DNA from: JADYYB01 sp964402985
Lineage (GTDB): Bacteria; Pseudomonadota; Alphaproteobacteria; Rhizobiales; Kaistiaceae
Assembly (NCBI GenBank): GCA_964402985.1
Contig: CAYOET010000186.1
Coordinates: 1-17,505, forward strand
Reading direction: 5' to 3'
Length of the DNA: 17,505 bases
Shown: positions 7,613 through 13,323 of the stretch, piece by piece
How the letters are laid out: every line of letters starts with the position of its first letter
Numbering within the stretch: position 1 is the stretch's first letter
Notes under the pieces: model-generated
Databases searched by the model: none
What the model was told of the DNA's origin: nothing
What the model saw: the letters and a program-made list of their open reading frames with translations, nothing else
Program-made: the position numbers and the translations under genes

Positions 7613-8482
7613 ATGGCCCTCTCCGACGCGGGCGAGCCGATCGTCATCCTGGCCGGAGGCGGCGAGCTTCCCGCTCGCGTCGCGGCAGCGGCAGCAGCAG
7701 CCGGCCGCCCGCCGCTCATCCTGGCGATCGAGGGCGAGGCGAGCCATTCGGTGACGACCCATCCGCATCATTGGGTGAAGTGGGGCGAGCTCGGCCGGCT
7801 GGAGGGCCTGACCCGGGACCACGGCGCGCGCGACATCGTGCTGGTCGGCAAGATTGTCAACCGTCCGAGCCTGAAGACGGTCCGTCTTGACGCACTGGCG
7901 ATCCGCTCGCTGCCGAAGCTGATCGGGCTGTTCAGCGGCGGCGACCACAGCGTCCTCTCGGTCGTGATCCGTTTCATCGAGGGGCGCGGATTCCGGGTGG
8001 TGGGTCCGCACGAGATCGCCGGCGACCTCGTCGCCGAGTCGGGAGTCCTGACGCGCGTTCGGCCGAGCGACAAGGACGGCGTCGACCTCGACATCGCCTT
8101 CGAGGCCGCGGCCGCTATCGGCAAGCTCGACGCAGGGCAGGCGGCGGTCGTTCTCAATAAGCATGTCGTTGCGCTCGAGGGCCTGGAGGGGACCGACGCC
8201 ATGATCGACCGGGTGAAGGGGCTGCGCGAAACGGGCAAGGTGTTCGAGCGCGGGCGAGCGGGCGTCGTCGTGAAGTGCTCGAAGCCGCAGCAGGATCTGC
8301 GCGTCGATATGCCGACGATCGGCCCAGGAACCGTCGAGCGCGCCGTTTCGGCGCGGCTCGCCGGGATTGGCATCGAAGCCGGGCGGGTGATCGTGGTGGA
8401 TCGCGAGACCACGCTGCGGATGGCCGACGAGGCGGGGCTGTTCATCGTCGCCCGATCCGCCGCCGCGGAGGGCCGCACATGA
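7613..8482 (+). CDS. lpxI: UDP-2,3-diacylglucosamine pyrophosphatase LpxI
   Basis: Hydrolyses UDP-2,3-diacylglucosamine to lipid X and UMP, the fourth lipid A step. It is the alphaproteobacterial replacement for LpxH, which belongs to an unrelated fold (family formerly DUF1009). 289 aa, a usual length. Visible: N-terminal AGGGELP (14-20), GDHSVLSVV (~D111), KHVVALEGLEGTD (from 183), and KPQQDLRVDMPTIGPGT, where D232 may correspond to the metal-binding aspartate studied in the Caulobacter enzyme (inferred alignment). The start at ATG 7613 has AGGA 8 nt upstream. It lies 10 nt after lpxA and overlaps lpxB by ATGA, so lpxD-fabZ-lpxA-lpxI-lpxB reads as one operon. No lpxH is visible in the window. 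Confidence 0.95.
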   Translation: MALSDAGEPIVILAGGGELPARVAAAAAAAGRPPLILAIEGEASHSVTTHPHHWVKWGELGRLEGLTRDHGARDIVLVGKIVNRPSLKTVRLDALAIRSLPKLIGLFSGGDHSVLSVVIRFIEGRGFRVVGPHEIAGDLVAESGVLTRVRPSDKDGVDLDIAFEAAAAIGKLDAGQAAVVLNKHVVALEGLEGTDAMIDRVKGLRETGKVFERGRAGVVVKCSKPQQDLRVDMPTIGPGTVERAVSARLAGIGIEAGRVIVVDRETTLRMADEAGLFIVARSAAAEGRT

Positions 8483-9693
8483 ACGCCCCCACGCGCTTCG
8501 TCGGCGGCGATGCCAGCGTCTTCGTGATCGCGGCAGAGGAGTCCGGCGACCAGATCGGCGGCGCGCTCCTCCAGGCGCTGCGCCGCGAACTCGGGCCGCA
8601 GTTCAGGCTCATGGGCGTGGGCGGTACGCGGATGATGGAAGCCGGGCTGAAGCCGATCTTCCCGAGCTCCGACGTCTCCATCGTCGGGATCGGGCCGATC
8701 CTCCGCCGGCTGCCGTTTCTCATCGGCCGCATCCGGATGGCTGCCGAGGCGGTGCTCGAGGCGAAGCCCGATGTGCTGGTGATCATCGACAGCCCCGACT
8801 TCACCCATCGCGTGGCGAAGAAGGTGCGCGCGGCAGACCCGTCGATCCCGATCATCGACTACGTATCCCCGTCGGTGTGGGCGTGGCGGCCAGGCCGGGC
8901 GCGCCGGATGCGGCCCTATGTCGATCATCTCCTCGCGTTCCTACCCTTCGAGCCGGAGGTGCATCGCAAGCTGGGCGGGCCGCGCTGTACCTATGTCGGG
9001 CACGCGGTGATCGAGCGGCTCGACCGTCTGCGCCCCGCGCCCGGCGAGCGGTCGGCGCTCCGCGAAGCGGAGCGGCCGGTGCTCCTCGTCCTCCCCGGCA
9101 GCCGGGTCAACGAGATTACGCGGCTGATGGGGCCGTTCGGCGAGGCGATCGGGCGGATCGTCGCGAACGCCGGCCCGAAGGGGGTCGAAATCGTGCTGCC
9201 GGCGGTGACGCATCTCGCCCCCGAGATCCGGAAGCGGGCCGCGTCGTGGCCGGTGCAGCCGACCATCGTCACCGGCGAGGACGCCAAGCTCGCCGCCTTC
9301 CGGCGTGCCCACGCCGCCCTCGCGGCATCGGGCACGGTGACGCTCGAGCTCGCCCTTGCCGGCGTGCCCATGGTCGTCGCCTACCGGCTCGACCCGATCG
9401 CGCGGCGGCTGAAATGGACGGTCAAGGTGCAGAGCATCGTGCTCGCCAATCTGGTGCTCGGCGAAAATGCGATCCCCGAGTTCATCGACCAGGACAGCTC
9501 GCCGGCGAAGCTCGCCGCGGCGGTGCTGCCGCTTCTCGGCGACAGTCCCGAGCGGCGGCGCCAGGTCACTGCGTTCGACACGCTCGACGAGAAGATGAAG
9601 ACCGATTCCGGACCGCCCAGCACAAGGGCGGCCGAGATCATCGCGGACGTGGTCCGCAAGCGACGGGGCGCTCGGCAGGGCGCGGCTAGCTAG
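8479..9693 (+). CDS. lpxB: Lipid-A-disaccharide synthase
   Basis: Family GT19 enzyme that joins lipid X to UDP-2,3-diacylglucosamine, giving the beta-1,6 disaccharide of lipid A at the inner face of the inner membrane. 404 aa from ATG 8479, near the family norm (~380-400). Motifs: EESGDQIG (family G-E-x-S-G-D, here A-E-E-S-G-D, 19-24), DSPDF, YVSPSVWAW, FLPFEPEVH, LPGSR (205-209), ASGTVTLELAL (donor-binding region) and IPEFIDQ. ATG 8479 overlaps the lpxI stop (ATGA), which fixes the start; the upstream in-frame extension lies within lpxI. It ends with TAG 9691-9693, overlapping the convergent gltA stop in one CTAG. A basic tail (VVRKRRGARQG) closes the protein. Confidence 0.97.
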   Translation: MNAPTRFVGGDASVFVIAAEESGDQIGGALLQALRRELGPQFRLMGVGGTRMMEAGLKPIFPSSDVSIVGIGPILRRLPFLIGRIRMAAEAVLEAKPDVLVIIDSPDFTHRVAKKVRAADPSIPIIDYVSPSVWAWRPGRARRMRPYVDHLLAFLPFEPEVHRKLGGPRCTYVGHAVIERLDRLRPAPGERSALREAERPVLLVLPGSRVNEITRLMGPFGEAIGRIVANAGPKGVEIVLPAVTHLAPEIRKRAASWPVQPTIVTGEDAKLAAFRRAHAALAASGTVTLELALAGVPMVVAYRLDPIARRLKWTVKVQSIVLANLVLGENAIPEFIDQDSSPAKLAAAVLPLLGDSPERRRQVTAFDTLDEKMKTDSGPPSTRAAEIIADVVRKRRGARQGAAS

Positions 9694-10973
9694 CGGCCGG
9701 CTGGCTGGATGTAGTCGCGGAGGGGTTCGCCGGTGTAGAGCTGGCGCGGACGGCCGATCTTCTGCGAGGGGTCCTCGATCATCTCCTTCCACTGCGCGAC
9801 CCAGCCGACGGTGCGCGCCACCGCGAAGAGAGCGGTGAACATCGAGGTCGGGAACCCGAGCGCCTTCAGCGTGATGCCCGAGTAGAAATCGATATTCGGG
9901 TAGAGCTTCTTCTCGATGAAATACTCGTCGGTGAGCGCGTTGCGCTCGAGCTCCATGGCGTCCTCGAGGAGCGGGTCGTCCTTGATGCCGAGCTCGTTCA
10001 GCACCTCGTGCGTGGTCTGCTGCATAATGCGCGCGCGCGGGTCGTAGTTCTTGTAGACGCGGTGGCCGAAGCCCATGAGGCGAAACGGGTCGGTCTTGCT
10101 CTTGGCCCGCTCGATGAAATGCGGGATGCGGTCGACCGTCCCGATCTCGCGCAGCATGTTGAGCGCCGCCTCGTTGGCGCCGCCATGGGCGGGGCCCCAC
10201 AGGCAGGCGATGCCGGCGGCGATGCACGCGAAGGGGTTGGCGCCCGACGAGCCGGCGAGGCGAACCGTCGAGGTCGACGCGTTCTGCTCGTGGTCGGCGT
10301 GGAGGATGAAGATGCGGTCCATCGCCCGGGTGAGGACCGGGTTGACCACGTAGTCCTCGCTCGGCACCGAGAAGCACATGTAGAGGAAGTTGGCCGCGTA
10401 ACTCAGCGAGTTACGCGGATAAACGAAGGGCTGGCCGATGTGATATTTGTAGGCCATGGCCGCGAGCGTCGGCATCTTGGCGATGAGCCGGAGCGACGCG
10501 ATCAGCCGCTGGTGGGTGTCCGCGATATCGGTCGAGTCGTGATAGAACGCCGACATCGCACCGACCACGCCGACCAGCACCGCCATCGGATGCGCGTCAC
10601 GGCGGAAACCGCTGTAGAAGCGGCTCATCTGCTCGTGGATCATCGTGTGGTAGGTGACCCTGCGGTCGAAATCCGCCTTCTGCGCCGGGGTCGGCAGCTC
10701 CCCGTAGAGGAGGAGGTAGCAGGTCTCCATGAAGTCGCCGTGCTCGGCGAGCTGGTCTATCGGATAGCCGCGGTAGAGGAGCACGCCCTCGTCGCCGTCG
10801 ATGTAGGTGATCTTCGACTCGCATGAAGCGGTCGAGGTGAAACCCGGGTCGTAGGTGAAGTGGCCCGTGTTCTTGTAGAGCGCGCCAATATCGACGACGT
10901 CCGGCCCGACCGACCCTTTGTGGACCGGAAGGTCGGTGACCTTGCCGTCGATGGTGAGCGTCGCTTTCGTCAT
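9690..10973 (-). CDS. gltA: Citrate synthase (GltA type)
   Basis: Condenses oxaloacetate and acetyl-CoA to citrate, the entry to the TCA cycle. 427 aa, a typical length for the bacterial type II (GltA-like) enzyme. The catalytic triad is complete: H263 in GPAHGGANEA, H304 in GFGHRVYKNYDPRA and D362 in NIDFYSG; LHADHEQNAST is the other conserved segment. The N-terminal domain (GYPIDQLAEHG, ~69-79) is that of hexameric NADH-sensitive relatives, though regulation cannot be read here. ATG at 10973, with AAGGG about 8 nt upstream on the minus strand. It lies 141 nt downstream of gltX, with a palindrome between them. Its stop overlaps lpxB by 4 nt, tail to tail, so no separate terminator fits there. 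Confidence 0.97.
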   Translation of the reverse strand: MTKATLTIDGKVTDLPVHKGSVGPDVVDIGALYKNTGHFTYDPGFTSTASCESKITYIDGDEGVLLYRGYPIDQLAEHGDFMETCYLLLYGELPTPAQKADFDRRVTYHTMIHEQMSRFYSGFRRDAHPMAVLVGVVGAMSAFYHDSTDIADTHQRLIASLRLIAKMPTLAAMAYKYHIGQPFVYPRNSLSYAANFLYMCFSVPSEDYVVNPVLTRAMDRIFILHADHEQNASTSTVRLAGSSGANPFACIAAGIACLWGPAHGGANEAALNMLREIGTVDRIPHFIERAKSKTDPFRLMGFGHRVYKNYDPRARIMQQTTHEVLNELGIKDDPLLEDAMELERNALTDEYFIEKKLYPNIDFYSGITLKALGFPTSMFTALFAVARTVGWVAQWKEMIEDPSQKIGRPRQLYTGEPLRDYIQPAGR

Positions 10974-11066
10974 GCCGCCAGCCCTTCACGATCCGAGCCG
11001 GCGTCTACGCGCGCGGAGCTGCCAAGCTGCCGGCTAAAACGGGGATACGCTCGTGGGTTAGCGGAT

Positions 11067-11083
11067 TTGTCGCGCTGCGACAA
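11067..11083. promoter_or_regulatory. Perfect inverted repeat upstream of gltA (operator or hairpin)
   Basis: TTGTCGC (11067-11073), GCT, GCGACAA (11077-11083): a 7-bp perfect dyad with a 3-nt centre, about 94 nt before the gltA start and 31 nt after the gltX stop. On the minus strand its first half, TTGTCG, could double as a -35 element, but the matching -10 (TAACCC at 17-nt spacing) is poor. No T run follows in either direction, which argues against a simple terminator. A regulator binding site is possible. Confidence 0.4.
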
Positions 11084-11114
11084 GACGTGCTGCACTGCAA
11101 AGAGCGGTGAGCTG

Positions 11115-12539
11115 TCAGGCGCTTGCCTGGTCCTTGATCCGGGCCAGGGACTCGTCCTTCCCGAGCACGTCGAGGACCTCGAAAATCCCCGGCGAGGTCG
11201 ACTTGCCGGTGAGCGCGGCACGAAGCGGCTGGGCGACGCCGCCGAGCTTGAGGCCTTTCGCCTCCGCGTAGGCGCGCACGGCGGCTTCGGTGCCCGCCTT
11301 GCTCCACGGGTCGACCTTGGCGATCTCGGGCAGGAAGCCGGCGAGGACGCTCTTGCCCTTGGCGTCGAGGATCTTCGCGGCCGCCGGATCGATCGGCAGC
11401 GGGCGCTCTGCGAAGATGAAGTCAGCGCCCTCGATCAACTCGTTCAGCGTCTTGGCGCGCTCCTGAAGGCCGGGCATGGCGAGGCGCAGCTGCTCGAGCC
11501 GAGCGGGGCCGAGCTTGTCCGCAAACGCGGGACCCTGCGGCAGGTAGGGGAGGGTCGTCAGGAACTTGTCGAGCAGCCAGCCGGGCTCGGCCTCGCGCAT
11601 GTAGTGCGCGTTCATGTTGACGATCTGGCCGAGGTCGAAGCGCGAGGGCGAGCGGCCGATCGCGTCGAGGTCGAACCACTCGATCATCTGCTCGGTCGAC
11701 ATGATCTCGTCGTCGCCATGCGCCCAGCCGAGATGGACGAGATAGTTGCGCATCGCGACGGGGAGATAGCCGTCGGTGCGGTACGCATCGACGCCCACTG
11801 CGCCGTGACGCTTGGAGAGTTTCGCGCCATCGGAGCCGTGGATGAGCGGGATGTGGGCCATGATCGGCACGTCCCAGCCGGCGGCGTCGTAGATCAATTT
11901 CTGCCGCGCGGCGTTGGTGAAGTGGTCGTTGCCGCGGATGATGTGGGTGACGCCCATGTCGTGGTCGTCGACCACCACCGAGTGCATGTAGGTCGGGTTG
12001 CCGTCGGAGCGGAGCAGCACGAAATCGTCGAGATCCTTGTTGGGGAACGCGACGGTGCCCTGCACCCGATCGGGAATGACGGTCTCGCCAGCGAGCGGGG
12101 CCTTGATCCGGATCACCGGCTTCACGCCGGGAGGCGCCTCGGACGGATCGCGGTCGCGCCAGCGGCCGTCATAGCGGGGAGGGCGGCCTTCGGCCTTGGC
12201 CTTCTCGCGCATATCGTCGAGCTCGGCGGGCGTGGTGAAGCAGTAATAGGCCTTGCCCTCTGCGAGGAGACGCTCGGCCACTTCGCGATGACGCCCGGCG
12301 CGCGCGAACTGGAAAATGATGTCGCCGTCCCAATCGAGCTCCAGCCACTGCAGGCCCTCGATGATCGCCGCCACCGCGGCTTCGGTCGAACGCTCGCGGT
12401 CAGTGTCCTCGATGCGGAGGAGCATCTTGCCGCCGGTGTGCCTGGCGTAGAGCCAGTTGAAGAGCGCGGTGCGCGCCCCGCCGATATGCAGGTAGCCGGT
12501 CGGCGAGGGGGCAAAGCGAGTGATGACGGGCGCGGCCAT
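11115..12539 (-). CDS. gltX: Glutamyl-tRNA synthetase
   Basis: Class I aminoacyl-tRNA synthetase that charges tRNA-Glu; in alphaproteobacteria using GatCAB, one GluRS may also charge tRNA-Gln (known of the group, not tested here). 474 aa, a normal length. The N-terminus has the HIGH-class motif as HIGG (18-21 in PSPTGYLHIGGART). The KMSKS-class motif is KLSKR (240-244), followed by the helical anticodon-binding domain. ATG at 12539 is chosen because it places the RFAPSPTG motif at residue 8, as usual; an upstream in-frame extension crosses the divergent gene and is rejected. No good Shine-Dalgarno is present. Instead a GGAATTC/GAATTCC inverted repeat lies 6 nt before the start. gltA follows 141 nt downstream on the same strand. 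Confidence 0.97.
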   Translation of the reverse strand: MAAPVITRFAPSPTGYLHIGGARTALFNWLYARHTGGKMLLRIEDTDRERSTEAAVAAIIEGLQWLELDWDGDIIFQFARAGRHREVAERLLAEGKAYYCFTTPAELDDMREKAKAEGRPPRYDGRWRDRDPSEAPPGVKPVIRIKAPLAGETVIPDRVQGTVAFPNKDLDDFVLLRSDGNPTYMHSVVVDDHDMGVTHIIRGNDHFTNAARQKLIYDAAGWDVPIMAHIPLIHGSDGAKLSKRHGAVGVDAYRTDGYLPVAMRNYLVHLGWAHGDDEIMSTEQMIEWFDLDAIGRSPSRFDLGQIVNMNAHYMREAEPGWLLDKFLTTLPYLPQGPAFADKLGPARLEQLRLAMPGLQERAKTLNELIEGADFIFAERPLPIDPAAAKILDAKGKSVLAGFLPEIAKVDPWSKAGTEAAVRAYAEAKGLKLGGVAQPLRAALTGKSTSPGIFEVLDVLGKDESLARIKDQASA

Positions 12540-12544
12540 CGGCA

Positions 12545-12575
12545 GGAATTCTTGTCGTTGGAGGGCTGGAATTCC
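12545..12575 (-). repeat. Inverted repeat in the gltX leader
   Basis: GGAATTC (12545-12551) and GAATTCC (12569-12575) are inverted copies 17 nt apart. In the gltX mRNA they could form a 7-bp stem ending 5 nt before the AUG, where a ribosome binding site would be expected. GAATTC is itself palindromic, so the two copies are also direct repeats. The function is unproven. Confidence 0.4.
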
Positions 12576-12579
12576 GGCC

Positions 12580-12607
12580 CGTTTAGCACGACCCACCAGG
12601 CGGGCAA
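12580..12607 (-). promoter_or_regulatory. Candidate promoter for gltX
   Basis: On the minus strand TTGCCC (12607-12602) and TAAACG (12585-12580) are separated by 16 nt, about 40 nt before the gltX start. A moderate match to sigma-70 consensus, lying in the 147-nt gap shared with the divergent small gene. Sequence pattern only. Confidence 0.3.
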
Positions 12608-12686
12608 ACGCGAAAGGGGTTGTGACCAGCGGGACCTGCATCCAAATGAGCCCTGCAGCGTTGACTGCGCGGCAAGGAGATACGCC

Positions 12687-12935
12687 ATGAACCAACTCAA
12701 GAACGTTCGCGAGCATATGGAAGTGATCGGCGCCGACGGCGTCCATGTCGGCACGGTCGACAAGGTGGAAGGCAAGCGCATCAAGCTGACCAAGGCCGAC
12801 AGCGGCATGGGGAGCCATGAGGGACACCATCACTACATTTCGGAGGCGCTCGTCGCCGAAGTGGAAGGGAGCAAGGTCCGTCTCTCGGCGAACGCCGACG
12901 TCGCGGTGACCTTCGAGGAAGAAGAGCACCCGTAG
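12687..12935 (+). CDS. Small DUF2171-like protein, function unknown
   Basis: 82 aa, soluble, with no signal peptide or membrane segment. The pattern HMEVIGADGVHVGTVDKVEG, then a basic IKLTK strand, a GSHEGHHHYI segment and VEGSKVRLS matches my memory of DUF2171 proteins, small beta-rich proteins compared with PRC-barrel domains. The order of alternating strands and Gly turns suggests a small barrel. ATG 12687 is well supported by AAGGAGA (12674-12680) 6 nt upstream, the best ribosome binding site in the window. The gene is divergent from gltX and followed by 387 nt without a clear gene, so it is probably monocistronic. Three adjacent histidines and an acidic tail (FEEEEHP) are notable. No function is assigned; similar short proteins are sometimes linked to stress, but nothing here proves that. 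Confidence 0.85.
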   Translation: MNQLKNVREHMEVIGADGVHVGTVDKVEGKRIKLTKADSGMGSHEGHHHYISEALVAEVEGSKVRLSANADVAVTFEEEEHP

Positions 12936-12996
12936 CCGGCGAAGCCGCCATCCGGACTCAACCGCCTACCCAGAAACGCCCAGCGAAGCGCGCGAT

Positions 12997-13013
12997 CCCG
13001 GCCTCCGGCCGGG
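12997..13013 (+). terminator. GC-rich dyad after the DUF2171-like gene, possible terminator
   Basis: CCCGGCC (12997-13003), TCC loop, GGCCGGG (13007-13013): a perfect 7-bp stem 61 nt after the stop of the small gene. There is no T run, so it would be Rho-assisted or only a pause site, if functional at all. Confidence 0.35.
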
Positions 13014-13076
13014 GCTCCGCCCTGCGCTGTTTCGCCCTTCGAAACGGATCGAGAACCTCGTCTTAACCCGCGGTAA

Positions 13077-13105
13077 TTGAACGCAATTCTAGCCATCAAC
13101 CATAT
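13077..13105 (+). promoter_or_regulatory. Candidate rlpA promoter
   Basis: TTGAAC (13077-13082) and CCATAT (13100-13105) are spaced by 17 nt, a good match to housekeeping promoters of alphaproteobacteria. The expected start near 13112 gives a leader of about 210 nt. The -35 overlaps TTAA-N7-TAAT (13063-13077), which resembles a degenerate CtrA site (TTAA-N7-TTAA). A second TTGACA at 13150 lacks a good -10 at normal spacing. Confidence 0.45.
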
Positions 13106-13158
13106 CGCGGCGTTGGCTGGCTCGCGGGATGTGTCGGGTTGAAACCGGCTTGACAAGG

Positions 13159-13179
13159 GAGAGGTTATCGAGAGGTTAT
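13159..13179 (+). repeat. Tandem 10-bp repeat in the rlpA leader
   Basis: GAGAGGTTAT occurs at 13159-13168 and again at 13170-13179, with one C between, so the period is 11 nt, about one helical turn. It lies just after TTGACA (13150-13155) and downstream of the better candidate promoter. Possible tandem protein-binding site or RNA element; the function is unknown. Confidence 0.6.
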
Positions 13180-13189
13180 AGCCCCACGC

Positions 13190-13212
13190 GACCGGCCTTT
13201 CGCGGGCTGGTC
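13190..13212 (+). promoter_or_regulatory. Hairpin in the rlpA leader
   Basis: GACCGGCC (13190-13197) pairs with GGCTGGTC (13205-13212), 8 bp with one G-U pair, around a 7-nt loop (TTTCGCG). It lies between the tandem repeat and the TTCTTTGGGGG motif. There is no T run after it, so it is more likely a leader structure than a terminator. Confidence 0.35.
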
Positions 13213-13248
13213 TTCACCCGTGTGTTCTTGCGTTCTTTGGGGGGCGGC

Positions 13249-13323
13249 ATGGTCATCGCGAACGGCTTCGGCGCTGCGGCAGCATGGGCGGACTTCGTCC
13301 GCGCCAAGGCGGTGGCGCGGTGA
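13249..13323 (+). CDS. Possible 24-codon leader ORF upstream of rlpA
   Basis: ATG 13249 begins a 24-residue frame (MVIANGFGAAAAWADFVRAK and a short tail) whose TGA (13321-13323) overlaps the rlpA ATG as TGATG. GGGGGG lies 4 nt upstream of its ATG, within TTCTTTGGGGG, the same 11-mer found just before the bamA start codon. rlpA itself has only a diffuse AAGGCGGTGG ahead of it, so coupling from this ORF would explain its initiation. The frame stays open upstream to 13129, but there is no good start there. No homologue is recognised; this could be chance in a GC-rich genome. Confidence 0.35.
   Translation: MVIANGFGAAAAWADFVRAKAVAR

Larger units (their letters stand above)
12936..13322 (+). other. 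Long intergenic region: DUF2171 3' end and rlpA leader
   Basis: The only gene-free stretch above 300 nt. The first part (12936-13060) is GC-rich, with a CCCGGCC-TCC-GGCCGGG dyad. The middle (13061-13110) turns AT-richer and holds a candidate promoter. The last part holds a second TTGACA (13150-13155), a tandem 10-bp repeat, a hairpin and a possible 24-codon ORF reaching the rlpA start. No tRNA-like or protein-like segment other than that small ORF was recognised. Confidence 0.7.

Noticed and set aside
8479..9693. GHA instead of GHP after YVGH in LpxB
   Set aside because: This position varies among family members (E. coli has GHT as I recall), so it is not evidence of altered function.
12631..12662. 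EcfG-type stress promoter (GGGAC ... CGTT) before the DUF2171-like gene
   Set aside because: The spacing is 23 nt, too long for the GGAAC-N16/17-CGTT pattern, and the first element has a mismatch.
12661..12666. TTGACT as the -35 of the DUF2171-like gene
   Set aside because: It lies only about 26 nt before the ATG, leaving no room for a -10 and the ribosome binding site.
12540..12929. N-terminal extension of gltX to 12929
   Set aside because: It would cross the whole DUF2171-like gene in antisense and place more than 100 unrelated residues before the GluRS N-terminus.
10860..12935. 691-codon open frame on the plus strand across gltX
   Set aside because: Most of it is antisense to gltA/gltX. 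Only its last 82 codons are a real gene, which has its own start and strong ribosome binding site at 12687.
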